Assembly: GCA_947625725.1 (NCBI GenBank)
Contig: CANQPI010000002.1
Span: 47,144-111,143 of the forward strand
Length of the DNA stretch: 64,000 nucleotides
Reading direction: 5' to 3'
Source: an uncultured Clostridia bacterium
GTDB lineage: Bacteria > Bacillota > Clostridia > Christensenellales > CAG-314
This document shows, in pieces, positions 1 through 9,329 of the stretch. Made by a program: the position numbers and the translations under genes. Every line of letters starts with the position of its first letter. Within the stretch, counting starts at the first letter, position 1. Under the pieces are notes generated by a model. It had not been told where the DNA came from, searched no databases, and worked only from the letters and a program-made list of their open reading frames with translations.

Positions 1-2
1 CC

Positions 3-3000
3 TATGTTTGCGAGTTTGAGTTGCCCATGTTCGACTTTGACGTACTGACTTCGGATATGATCGGCAACATCAACGGGGCGTTCGGCTACAACAACGAACG
101 TTTCGAAGTTACAATGACCGCGTCGTTGGATTGGGAAAGCGACCGCAACTCCAACGATACCTACACGTTCAGTTTCTACGTCGATACCGAAGCACCGACG
201 GTTTCCGGCTATACGTTCCGCTCCAAGTACAACAACAGTACGCGCAAATGGCAGTACTTTATCGATTTGGAGATATACGACAATCACTACGCGCAATCGG
301 TACGTCCCGTAGTTATCAATTGGTCTTTCAACCCCGACGGCACTCCCGAAATGTCCAACGGTCAGCAGTTGGTGACGGTAGACGCGTTGAACAACAACGC
401 CATACCCGTGTATCAAACGACTCGCGGCAGTTCTACCAAAGTGGAGATAGAAATCACCAATTATATGGACAATATCCGCAAGTCGCTGATGCCCGATTGT
501 ATTCTGTTCCAGATAGACGACTACGCGCTCAACACCAACCTTATCAGGATACCTCTCCCCGAAATGGACAATCCCGATCTGGACTTTGACAAGACGTTGT
601 TGACAAACACGGGTAGCGTCAGATACGACGAAACAAACGGCGTAACTTTGGATATAGGACAAACGTTGGATCTTACAAAGTACGTTGTCGGCACAGGCAA
701 CTACACGCTGGATACAACAGTAAATCACATTGAAAACTTCCTGTATCTGCTCAATTGGAAATCCGCCGACGAAACGATCGCAACGGCGCACGACGGCTTG
801 ATCGAGGGACGTTCCGAGGGAACAACCACCGTCAGTTTTACAAGCGGCGGTGAGGAACACACAATCAAAATCACCGTTACCGACGTCGAGTCTACCGACC
901 GCAACGGTTACGACCAATCCACGTTGGAAGAAGTCAAGTTTACGGGATACAAAACGTTGTTTGCCTTTACCGGCGATATCGACTTCTCGGAAATCGGCGA
1001 AACGGGCGATACCAACTATTTCAGCGGCGGCGCGGGAATATCCTGCTATCCGTCCGAGCAAATTCAATTGATCCCGCAGATCAAACCGTGGAATTTCGAA
1101 CAAAACAAATCCCGTTACGAACTTGTTTGGAGAACGACCAACCCCGACGTGGCAACCGTCACAACCGACGGTATCGTCACCGCCGAGGCGGAGGGCAACT
1201 GCACGATCACAATGTCGGTCAGGGATACCGCAACCGGCAGAGAAAACGTGTTGCAAGCAAGTTGTTCGGTCGTTGTCAAGAGCGAATTCGTCACCAACGA
1301 CGCGCGTCAACTCATTGCCTACAAGGGCAAGGGCGGCGACGTGGTGATCCCCGACGACAAGGGCATCATGTACATCAACTCCTTTGCGTTCTGCCATTAC
1401 AGTATGGACAACACAATCGAGTTGCCCGAGGACGACAAGTACAATCTCGACCTCAAACGCACACCCTTTGTCAACACAACGGTAAAGAGCGTCACAATAC
1501 CCGATACCGTTACCTCTATCGAAACTTACGCGTTCGGCAACTGCCTCGTTTTGGAGGAAGTCAAAATCGGCGAAGATAGCAAACTTACCACGATCGGTCA
1601 GCACGCATTCGACGGTTGCGTCAACCTCAGATCTATCAATCTTAACAAAGTTCACATGATCAACGACTACGCGTTCCGCAATTGTACGGATTTGGTAGAC
1701 GTCGGCACAAACATGCTTGCCCGTCCCTACGGACTCGGCGTATCGGCATTTGAGAACTGCACCTCTCTGAAAGAACTCAACCTCAGCAACTTGCGCCGCG
1801 GCAGAGAAAATACTTTCAAAGGTTGCGTCGGTTTGACAACGCTCACTTTGGGTTCGTCCACTCGCTTGTCCTACGGCATGTTCGAGGGCTGCACGGCAAT
1901 TTCCAAAACGCGTAACGCCAACGGCGCGGAGCAAGACATTTATGCCGGCAATCCGTTGGTTATTTACAGCGACGTGGTGTCCGAACGTTCGTTCTTCGGT
2001 TGCACCTCGCTCAAAGGCGTGAAATTTGCCAACGCGGTTACTTACGTGGACGACGGCGCATTCCAAAACTGCACCGGCCTTCAACTCGTAACGTTCAGCA
2101 AAGGTTGCGAAACGTTGGGTGCAAACTCCTTTGCGGGTTGCAACAATATTGGCACATTCGACGTAAAGGACGCCAACGGCGCGGACGGCTTCACCTATGA
2201 CGGAACTACCAAAGCCGTGTACAACGGCGACAAAACCGTGTTGCTGTACGTTCATTCGAACGTTACCGAATTTGCGCTTCCCGCAAGCGTGCGGGAAATC
2301 GCCAACGGCGCGTTCTCCGGCTTGACGTCGCTGCGCACAGTCACGATACCCGTCGGTTCTGCGCTCACGCGTATTGGCGACGACGCGTTCCGCGGTTGCG
2401 CAAGTCTTACTTCCATCAATATCCCCGACTCCGTTACGTATATCGGCAGCGGTGCGTTTGCGGGAACAAATGTCGGCTCTGTCGATTTGAGCGGAACTTC
2501 GATCACAAGTATCGGCGACGGCGCGTTTTACGGCGACGGATCGCTCACGTCGGTGATATTGCCCGACAGTTGCACGCACATTGGCAACAGCGCGTTCGAA
2601 AATTGCACAAGGCTCGGCTCTATCGATCTTGGCAAAGTAACTTACGTCGGCAACAGAGCGTTTGTCGGCACGGCTATTACCGACGTTGCGTTCGACGGCG
2701 ACGTTACGGTGGGAGCAAGCGCATTTGCAGGCGGCTACCACTACGAAATAGACGAACTGTACAGCACTCTCACCCTTGTTTTGGATAGGGCAAGCGCACT
2801 CTCGTCCGTCAGTTTCGGCGGCAAAGCGATTATCGGCGACTATGCGTTTATCAACACGGGACTCTCGACGTTGACTATAACCGAACCCGACAGCACGATC
2901 GGCAACTATGCGTTTTACGGTTGCTTGGCTCTGCAAACGGCGGACATCAACGGCGTTACGGGCAAGTTGGGCGACTATGCGTTTGCTTACTGCCTGACCG

Positions 3001-4874
3001 AGAGCGCAAACGGGCCTGTGGGCTTGATGACCGTCAACATGAACAACGTGACCGAATTGGGCGAGGGCGCTTTCGAGGGTTCTACAAGATTGCGTACCAT
3101 CAACTCCAACTCTCTTACCAAGGTGGGCGACAACGCGTTCTATCCCAACCTCGATTTGGGATATGCAATGACGTTCAGCAACATCAACCTCAGCAAAGTT
3201 ACGGAAATCGGCAGTTTTGCGTTCTACTATTGCAGCGGATTGCAAAGTCTTAACATGCCGTTGGTAGAAAAAATCGGCGACAGAGCGTTCATTTTGTGCG
3301 AAAATCTTACCTCAGTCACCGCTCCCGTACTGAAAGAGATCGGTCGCGAAGCCTTTGCAATGTGCGGCATAACGTCTTTCAGAGCCCCCGCATTGGAAGT
3401 CATTCTCCCAAGAGCGTTTGTGGATACGCCCATTACCACCTTGGAGATCGGCGACAACCTCAAACAGGCAGAGGGCGCAATGGCGGGCGCAAGCCGCTTT
3501 ACAGGCTTTACGCACAACGGCACGGGAGCCGCTTACGAAACACTCGGCTCAACGGGCATAGTTTTGGATAACGGCGTGCTGTACATCAAAAAGAACAACG
3601 GTTTGGAACTTGTGTGCTATCCCGCCGCCAAGCGTAACGGCTCTTACGAGGTGCGCGAAGGCACTACCCGTATCGGATTTATGGCGGCAACGGGCAACAT
3701 ATATCTGTCGCAAGTGACCCTGCCCTCAACCCTGCTCAGTATCGGCGACTATGCCTTTGCAGATTGCTCGGGTTTGAAAACGGTCATATTCAACAGTTAC
3801 AACGCGCCCTTGCTCGAAGGTATTTCCAACGTGGCGCAGGAAGTTCGCAAAACGCCTCCCGAAGACCCCACCGAAGATTACATGGATCCGAGTGAACTTC
3901 CCTATCTGGACGAACTGTACGGTTACGACTTCTATTTCAACTTCGAGTCGGCAGGCGAGATCTCCTACTACTACGGCAACCTGTACAACTACCGTCATTT
4001 TGTCGATTTGGTAGGCAAAGTCAAACTCACAATGCAGATCCCAGTCAACTCGTTCGGCTACGACAGTCCCATCTACAAGGCATACTTCAACGTGTCGGAT
4101 CAATTGCTGCCCGAAACGTTGGGCAGATATGCGTCGGAATTCCTCAACGCCGTCAAAGCGTTGCGCGATCTTCCGCAAATAGACCGTTACGCCACAACGC
4201 AGATCAACGACGCCATCACCGCGTACAACAGGTTGGTCGCCAATAAGGAAGAAAGATACGTCGAGCAGAGCGATCTCAACTTCTACAACGAGGCTCTCAG
4301 CCTGTACTACATTGACGTGGCGTATCACTCGATCACGCATTTGTACACAATGGACGACTCGTTGTACTCCTACAAGACTCTCAGCGCGGCGCTCCAAAAC
4401 TACAACAGGCTCAGCGGAGAAGAAAAATTCCAATTGGATACGCTCCTTTCGGACGCGGGATTCCAAAGTGCCAAGACAATTCTCGACGCCAAGAGCGCGG
4501 AATACAAACAGGCTTCCGGCTTCAACGGCGACGTGAGCAAAGATTACGTTGACCACGTCATAGACCTGCTCCAAGAGTTGTTCGGCGACCTCAAACCCGA
4601 GGACATCACCCAAGATGATTTCGACAAACTTGTCCAAGCCTACAACATCATTCACAATTGGCTCACGGACAAGGAGATCAGGGACAACGACACAAAACTA
4701 GAACCTTATCAAGCGTATATCAGATTTTGGAACACGGCTGCGAGCAACACCGGCGTTATCAGCACAGCCGAAACGATCGCTCACGCGCCCGTTGACGCGT
4801 TGTTCGCTTCGATAGCAAGTTTCAACGCTTTGATGTTTGCGGCATACGTAGCGCTCAAAGGAGGTATCCTGTGA
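3..4874 (+). CDS. BspA-type leucine-rich-repeat surface protein, 5' truncated by window
   Basis: The reading frame is open to the first bases of the window, so the TTG at 21 is probably internal and the true N-terminus lies outside. The visible part starts with an Fn3-like beta module similar to those after subtilase domains, followed by two Big_2 Ig-like domains (about residues 215-290 and 345-425 counted from 21). Then come some 30 LRR_5 repeats with recurring I-G-x-x-A-F and N-C-T-x-L patterns (about 430-1280), and a helical C-terminal region (1290-1617). No LPXTG motif is seen; the C-terminus is mildly hydrophobic. LRR_5 arrays are typical of secreted adhesins or host-interaction proteins. 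Its stop overlaps the next lipoprotein start, indicating translational coupling to the following genes. Whether the missing part is a peptidase is inference. Confidence 0.85.
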   Translation, partial: YVCEFELPMFDFDVLTSDMIGNINGAFGYNNERFEVTMTASLDWESDRNSNDTYTFSFYVDTEAPTVSGYTFRSKYNNSTRKWQYFIDLEIYDNHYAQSVRPVVINWSFNPDGTPEMSNGQQLVTVDALNNNAIPVYQTTRGSSTKVEIEITNYMDNIRKSLMPDCILFQIDDYALNTNLIRIPLPEMDNPDLDFDKTLLTNTGSVRYDETNGVTLDIGQTLDLTKYVVGTGNYTLDTTVNHIENFLYLLNWKSADETIATAHDGLIEGRSEGTTTVSFTSGGEEHTIKITVTDVESTDRNGYDQSTLEEVKFTGYKTLFAFTGDIDFSEIGETGDTNYFSGGAGISCYPSEQIQLIPQIKPWNFEQNKSRYELVWRTTNPDVATVTTDGIVTAEAEGNCTITMSVRDTATGRENVLQASCSVVVKSEFVTNDARQLIAYKGKGGDVVIPDDKGIMYINSFAFCHYSMDNTIELPEDDKYNLDLKRTPFVNTTVKSVTIPDTVTSIETYAFGNCLVLEEVKIGEDSKLTTIGQHAFDGCVNLRSINLNKVHMINDYAFRNCTDLVDVGTNMLARPYGLGVSAFENCTSLKELNLSNLRRGRENTFKGCVGLTTLTLGSSTRLSYGMFEGCTAISKTRNANGAEQDIYAGNPLVIYSDVVSERSFFGCTSLKGVKFANAVTYVDDGAFQNCTGLQLVTFSKGCETLGANSFAGCNNIGTFDVKDANGADGFTYDGTTKAVYNGDKTVLLYVHSNVTEFALPASVREIANGAFSGLTSLRTVTIPVGSALTRIGDDAFRGCASLTSINIPDSVTYIGSGAFAGTNVGSVDLSGTSITSIGDGAFYGDGSLTSVILPDSCTHIGNSAFENCTRLGSIDLGKVTYVGNRAFVGTAITDVAFDGDVTVGASAFAGGYHYEIDELYSTLTLVLDRASALSSVSFGGKAIIGDYAFINTGLSTLTITEPDSTIGNYAFYGCLALQTADINGVTGKLGDYAFAYCLTESANGPVGLMTVNMNNVTELGEGAFEGSTRLRTINSNSLTKVGDNAFYPNLDLGYAMTFSNINLSKVTEIGSFAFYYCSGLQSLNMPLVEKIGDRAFILCENLTSVTAPVLKEIGREAFAMCGITSFRAPALEVILPRAFVDTPITTLEIGDNLKQAEGAMAGASRFTGFTHNGTGAAYETLGSTGIVLDNGVLYIKKNNGLELVCYPAAKRNGSYEVREGTTRIGFMAATGNIYLSQVTLPSTLLSIGDYAFADCSGLKTVIFNSYNAPLLEGISNVAQEVRKTPPEDPTEDYMDPSELPYLDELYGYDFYFNFESAGEISYYYGNLYNYRHFVDLVGKVKLTMQIPVNSFGYDSPIYKAYFNVSDQLLPETLGRYASEFLNAVKALRDLPQIDRYATTQINDAITAYNRLVANKEERYVEQSDLNFYNEALSLYYIDVAYHSITHLYTMDDSLYSYKTLSAALQNYNRLSGEEKFQLDTLLSDAGFQSAKTILDAKSAEYKQASGFNGDVSKDYVDHVIDLLQELFGDLKPEDITQDDFDKLVQAYNIIHNWLTDKEIRDNDTKLEPYQAYIRFWNTAASNTGVISTAETIAHAPVDALFASIASFNALMFAAYVALKGGIL

Positions 4875-5464
4875 TGAAAAAAAGATATTTGACAGTCGCT
4901 TTGGCAGCGGCGTTGGCTCTTGCGCTTGCGCTTTGCGCAGGTTGCGTCAAGGGACAAGAGGCGTTGGACGAACTTCAACAAGACTATGCCGCCGCGTCCC
5001 AAGCCAACGAAATTCACATCAAGATCGAGTCCAAATTCAACAAACTGCTGCAATATTCCAGCGACGCCGTCTACACCAAGACGGGCAGCGGCTACGAGTG
5101 GACCAAAACGACCAAAACGATCAACGAAATAGACCAAGATACAACCGAAGCCTACACAACGGAAACGACGAGTGGTTCCGAAACCGCCAACGCAAGTTTT
5201 GTTCCGTCGCTCACGCTGGACGAACAGTACTTTGTTGCGGGTTATCAAGCAAGCGGCAAACATCTCGACGCCACGGTCAGAGTAGGCAACGAACAGGCGG
5301 TACTCGGTTACACGGATTACCTGCTCACGTCGGTAAACAACCTCAACATCAAGATGGACGCCGCCAAGGGACGCGTAACTCAACTCGTAATGACCTTCGA
5401 GGGCGACAAATTTTCCGAAACGGAGAAATTCGACGTAACGATCACAATTACTTTCTCTTACTAG
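4874..5464 (+). CDS. small lipoprotein, unknown function
   Basis: The protein has a lysine-rich N-terminus, an Ala/Leu hydrophobic stretch and a lipobox ending A-G-C, so it should be lipid-anchored outside the membrane. The mature part (about 170 residues) is rich in Thr, Asp and Lys with alternating beta-like patterns and no domain I recognise. ATG 4874 overlaps the upstream stop as TGATG, and AAAGGAGG (4857-4864) sits 9 nt before it; GTG 4871 is an alternative start one codon earlier. It lies between a BspA-like protein and an InlB-repeat lipoprotein in the same run, so a shared surface function is plausible but unproven. Confidence 0.8.
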   Translation: MKKRYLTVALAAALALALALCAGCVKGQEALDELQQDYAAASQANEIHIKIESKFNKLLQYSSDAVYTKTGSGYEWTKTTKTINEIDQDTTEAYTTETTSGSETANASFVPSLTLDEQYFVAGYQASGKHLDATVRVGNEQAVLGYTDYLLTSVNNLNIKMDAAKGRVTQLVMTFEGDKFSETEKFDVTITITFSY

Positions 5465-5504
5465 ATAAAGTAACTATATTAACCGATTGACAAAAGGACA
5501 AATC

Positions 5505-6623
5505 ATGAAAATCAAATTTTCGGCAATTTTAGCCGTATTGCTGATTTTGACGTTGACGGTGGGCATATTCGCGGCTTGCGACTCTAACGAGCAAAGCCTC
5601 GAAGGTATGGTGATCGTAACGTTTGAACTGAATGGCGGCACATTGCACAACAATTCAACCGACGTTTTGGGACGGCTCTACCACGGATACAAACTTAATT
5701 CGTACGTTATAGACATCAGCAACTATATGAGTAACGAACTGACCAAAAAGGGCTTTGTGTTCGAAGGTTGGTACAGGGACGAAAATTGTACCGTACCGTG
5801 GAACTTTGCCACCGATCGCGTCACCCAAGACATCACGCTCTACGCCAAGTGGGAAACGGAAATCGTTTACAGATACGTAGTGTACATGGTAGTGGACGGA
5901 GAACAAACCGAATTGGGTACCTATCGCGTCGCGCAGGGAGATAAGTTTAACGACAGCCTCAACTACGGCAGAAATCTTCGCCGTTACACCAGGACGTTCC
6001 TCGGTTACTACTCCGATCCCGAACTCGAAACCGCTTGGGACAACGACTATACACACCCGGGCGGCGAGGAAAGCACGGATATTCCCGTTTACGTAGACTC
6101 TATCGAGGGCGTGTGGCAATTTGTAAACAACTACGAAACATTGCTTTCGGCTTTGCGTACAAGCGACGGCATTTACCTCACCGACGACGTGGATTGCGGC
6201 AACAACGTGGTGGCGTTTGCGGGCAACAACGGCATTTTCAACAGAGTGTTGCAAGGCAACGGCTACACGATCAGCAACCTGTCTATCGGCGCGCCGACCA
6301 GCACGCTTCACCCGACCTATTCCGTTTTCGGCACGTTGGGCGCGTCGGCAAAGATACTGAACGTTCACTTTACAAACGTTCGATTCACGCTTGTGGATTT
6401 CCCCGATTCGTCCGAATTGCAACTCGGTACGCTTGCGGTTTCCGCCAATAGCGGTGCGGAAGTACGCGACGTTACCGTCAGCGGCACTTATACCGACAAC
6501 ATGCAGTTTTTGCAGTTTACGGCTCAACAGATAGAAACTTTGCTCGGCAAAGCGATATATGACGATTACGACGATACAAAAATAACTGTAACAGGCTTTG
6601 AATCAAGCTTTACGCCCGCTTGA
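5505..6623 (+). CDS. lipoprotein with InlB B-repeat (Flg_new) domain
   Basis: It begins with a lipoprotein signal peptide ending in the A-A-C lipobox near residue 25. Residues 35-110 match a Listeria-Bacteroides/InlB B-repeat pattern (V-T-F-x-L-N-G-G ... F-E-G-W-Y ... I-T-L-Y-A-K-W). A second, shorter repeat-like stretch follows, and the C-terminal half resembles right-handed beta-helix or GLUG-type surface repeats. ATG 5505 is preferred over the TTG at 5487 because AAAAGGA precedes it at the correct spacing. It is co-directional with the Opp genes, 37 nt before oppA, and could be part of the same surface or transport operon. No enzymatic motif is visible. Confidence 0.8.
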   Translation: MKIKFSAILAVLLILTLTVGIFAACDSNEQSLEGMVIVTFELNGGTLHNNSTDVLGRLYHGYKLNSYVIDISNYMSNELTKKGFVFEGWYRDENCTVPWNFATDRVTQDITLYAKWETEIVYRYVVYMVVDGEQTELGTYRVAQGDKFNDSLNYGRNLRRYTRTFLGYYSDPELETAWDNDYTHPGGEESTDIPVYVDSIEGVWQFVNNYETLLSALRTSDGIYLTDDVDCGNNVVAFAGNNGIFNRVLQGNGYTISNLSIGAPTSTLHPTYSVFGTLGASAKILNVHFTNVRFTLVDFPDSSELQLGTLAVSANSGAEVRDVTVSGTYTDNMQFLQFTAQQIETLLGKAIYDDYDDTKITVTGFESSFTPA

Positions 6624-6659
6624 TAGCAGTAGCGAGCGACATCTACAAGGAGAAACACT

Positions 6660-9263
6660 ATGACAAAATTTACAAAATTCGTAACTGTTTTGTTGGCGAT
6701 AGTAATGGGCGCAACCTGTTTGTTTGCCCTTGCCGCCTGCAAAGAAACGAAATTCGACAACGAAACGTCCCGTCTTGTCCTGTCCATTGCGGAGTTGGAC
6801 GGCGTATTCAACCCGTTTTTCAGCACGTCGGCTACCGACGGCGAAATCGTGGGTATGACTCAGGTGGGCATGCTTTCCTCCGACAAGAACGGCAACGTCG
6901 CCTACGGCGAAACCGAACCTTGCGTGGTGTTGGACTACGGTTTCACTACTGAGGGCAACACCGAGAATCCCACCGTGGACAATTCGACGACCACCTACAC
7001 GTTCGTTTTGAAGAACGACCTCAAATTCAGCAACGGTTCTCCGCTCACAATGAGGGACGTGTTGTTCAATCTGTACGTTTATCTCGATCCCGCCTACACG
7101 GGTAGTTCCACGATCTACTCTACCGAAATCGTAGGTCTTGCCGAGTACCGCACGCAACAAAGGGACGAGAGTCAACAGCAAGGCGCTCGCGACAGATTCG
7201 AGAGAGAGGCTTACCAACGCGTTCGGCGGCTCTACGACGTGATTTCCGACCTGTACAGAGATACGTTCAAAGATCTCAACGTTGCAACAGACGCCGCGAT
7301 GGAAGAGGAACTTCAAAAAAAGGTTGAGTACTACAATGGATTGGCGGAGCAGTACAAGAACTCCAATCCCGATTACTATCAATCCTACCTTGCCTACAAC
7401 ACGTTGTTGGACGACTACAAACGCGCCAAGGAACTTTTCCGCGATGAACTGGACAACGACTACACGCTCGCTGTCGGTACGGCGTCGCAAATCGAGTTCA
7501 ACAATACCACCCACCTCACTACCGATACCGAAGCGTTCCTCTACAACGAGGGCTACATCAGTTGGGACGACGCAAGCAGAAAACTCAACTACACTTTCGG
7601 CGAGGCAAGCAAAACTTGGACGAGAGAACAGGCTATCAACGCCGTGTACAACGCCAATATTCCTGGTACTCAAACGCAAGGTATTCTGCAAGTTATCACA
7701 GCATGGCAAACGGCAAACGATCTTGTCAGCGAGTTTACCGCCAAGGCATTGTTGGATTACTTCAACAGCATGGAAGAAGACGAGCGTATCTACAACATAG
7801 AGGGCGTCAAATTCATCAATCAAGATCAGCCCGTCACGTTTGAGAACGTCAAGGGTCAAACCGTCACCTATCAACCGCCCAAATACAAGGACGACGACAA
7901 TTCCAAGGAAGTGGTAGAGGGCAACGAGGTTTTGCAAATAACCATCAAAGGTATCGACCCCAAGGCTATTTGGAACTTTGCCTTTACCGTCGCGCCAATG
8001 TACTACTATTCCAGCCCCGAGGAGATTGCCCAATTCGATTACGAACGTCACTTCGGCGTGGCATGGAGCGATATCGACTTTTTGAACACTTACGTCAAAG
8101 ATCCCGACAAAATCGGTCTGCCCGTGGGCGCAGGTCCCTACAAGGCGACGACTTCTAGCGGCAACAGCGCCAACGTCACTCCCGACAATTTCAAGAGCAA
8201 CAACGTCGTTTACTTCGAGCGCAACGAGTACTTTGAGTTTCCTGCCAAGATCAAGTACGTCAATTATCAGGTCGTTGACGCCAAGGTCATCATGGACAGC
8301 CTCAAAAACGGCGATATCCACTTTGCCGAACCCAACGCTCAAAAGGAAAACGTTGACGAAGTAACCGGGTGGCAACAACAGGGCAAAAAATTCGAACACG
8401 ACGAGATCCGTACAAACGGTTACGGCTACATCGGCATCAACGCGGAAAAAGTTCCCGATCTGGCAGTGCGCAAAGCGATCATGCACGCTATCAACACGGA
8501 GTCTTGTATTGCTTTCTATGCAGGTTACGCCGAGCAAATTTACAGACCTATGACGCGCGCTTCCTGGGCATATCCCACGGAAACCGACAGCGACGGTCAG
8601 TACTACAAATATGACGAAACAGGCGCACTCAGTCAACAAGAACTTGACGCTTCCGATCACACCTACTCTCTTGCCGACGGCGTTTTGTCTGACGGCACAA
8701 ACAAATTGGAGTACGATTTTGTTATTGCCGGCGACAGCACCGACCACCCCGCTTACAACGCCATGATCAAAGCGGCGGAGATCCTCAACAAAATAGGTTT
8801 CAAGATCACCGTCAAGAAGGACATCAACGCTTTGAAAAAACTCAACACGGGCGAGTTGGCAGTTTGGGCGGCAGCCTGGGGCAGCACGGTAGACCCCGAT
8901 ATGTATCAAGTCTATCACATTGACAGTCAGGCTACTTCCACCAACAACTGGGGCTATCGCGCTATCAGACTCAATTCTACCGGCGAATACACGGAGGAAA
9001 AGGGCATTGTCGAGCAACTTTCCAACCAAATCGACGCGGCGCGTCAAACTTTGAACCAAACTCGCCGCAAGGAGATCTACGCCGAGTGTCTGGATCTCGT
9101 AATGCAATTGGCAGTCGAATTCCCCACCTATCAACGTAACGATATGTTTGTGTGGAACAGCGGCGTTATCGATTCGAGTACGCTTGTTCCCGAGAGCGAA
9201 CGTTCGTCCTACCAGGGACCGCTCGCACGTCTGTGGGAAGTAAGTTTTGTAGGCAACAAGTAA
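6660..9263 (+). CDS. oppA: oligopeptide ABC transporter substrate-binding lipoprotein (SBP_bac_5)
   Basis: The protein has a lipoprotein signal peptide (A-A-C lipobox near residue 27) followed by the SBP_bac_5 fold: the N-terminal LVLSIAELDGVFNPFFSTSA segment, a central Y-x-G-I-N-x-E-K-V-P-D-L-A-V-R-K-A segment and a C-terminal peptide-binding lobe. It is predicted to capture extracellular peptides and deliver them to the OppB/OppC permease encoded next. At 867 residues it is about 300 longer than typical OppA; the excess is mainly a charged helical insertion at about residues 150-380. AAGGAG precedes ATG 6660. A perfect hairpin separates it from oppB, which may protect its mRNA. Peptide specificity cannot be read from sequence. 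Confidence 0.93.
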   Translation: MTKFTKFVTVLLAIVMGATCLFALAACKETKFDNETSRLVLSIAELDGVFNPFFSTSATDGEIVGMTQVGMLSSDKNGNVAYGETEPCVVLDYGFTTEGNTENPTVDNSTTTYTFVLKNDLKFSNGSPLTMRDVLFNLYVYLDPAYTGSSTIYSTEIVGLAEYRTQQRDESQQQGARDRFEREAYQRVRRLYDVISDLYRDTFKDLNVATDAAMEEELQKKVEYYNGLAEQYKNSNPDYYQSYLAYNTLLDDYKRAKELFRDELDNDYTLAVGTASQIEFNNTTHLTTDTEAFLYNEGYISWDDASRKLNYTFGEASKTWTREQAINAVYNANIPGTQTQGILQVITAWQTANDLVSEFTAKALLDYFNSMEEDERIYNIEGVKFINQDQPVTFENVKGQTVTYQPPKYKDDDNSKEVVEGNEVLQITIKGIDPKAIWNFAFTVAPMYYYSSPEEIAQFDYERHFGVAWSDIDFLNTYVKDPDKIGLPVGAGPYKATTSSGNSANVTPDNFKSNNVVYFERNEYFEFPAKIKYVNYQVVDAKVIMDSLKNGDIHFAEPNAQKENVDEVTGWQQQGKKFEHDEIRTNGYGYIGINAEKVPDLAVRKAIMHAINTESCIAFYAGYAEQIYRPMTRASWAYPTETDSDGQYYKYDETGALSQQELDASDHTYSLADGVLSDGTNKLEYDFVIAGDSTDHPAYNAMIKAAEILNKIGFKITVKKDINALKKLNTGELAVWAAAWGSTVDPDMYQVYHIDSQATSTNNWGYRAIRLNSTGEYTEEKGIVEQLSNQIDAARQTLNQTRRKEIYAECLDLVMQLAVEFPTYQRNDMFVWNSGVIDSSTLVPESERSSYQGPLARLWEVSFVGNK

Positions 9264-9273
9264 CGCACAATGA

Positions 9274-9295
9274 GCCTCGCGGTCTTCCGCGAGGC
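9274..9295 (+). promoter_or_regulatory. intercistronic hairpin between oppA and oppB
   Basis: A perfect 9-bp stem (GCCTCGCGG / CCGCGAGGC) with a TCTT loop lies 10 nt after the oppA stop. No T-tract follows, so it is unlikely to be a full terminator. Stable hairpins after binding-protein genes commonly stabilise the upstream message and lower permease expression; that role is inferred here. Confidence 0.7.
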
Positions 9296-9329
9296 GTACT
9301 CCCGCAAAATACACAAAGGGACAAAGTAA

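Noticed and set aside
6603..9314. 903-residue minus-strand frame opposite oppA
   Set aside because: A mirror of the strong codon bias of oppA; no start signal and no homologous pattern.
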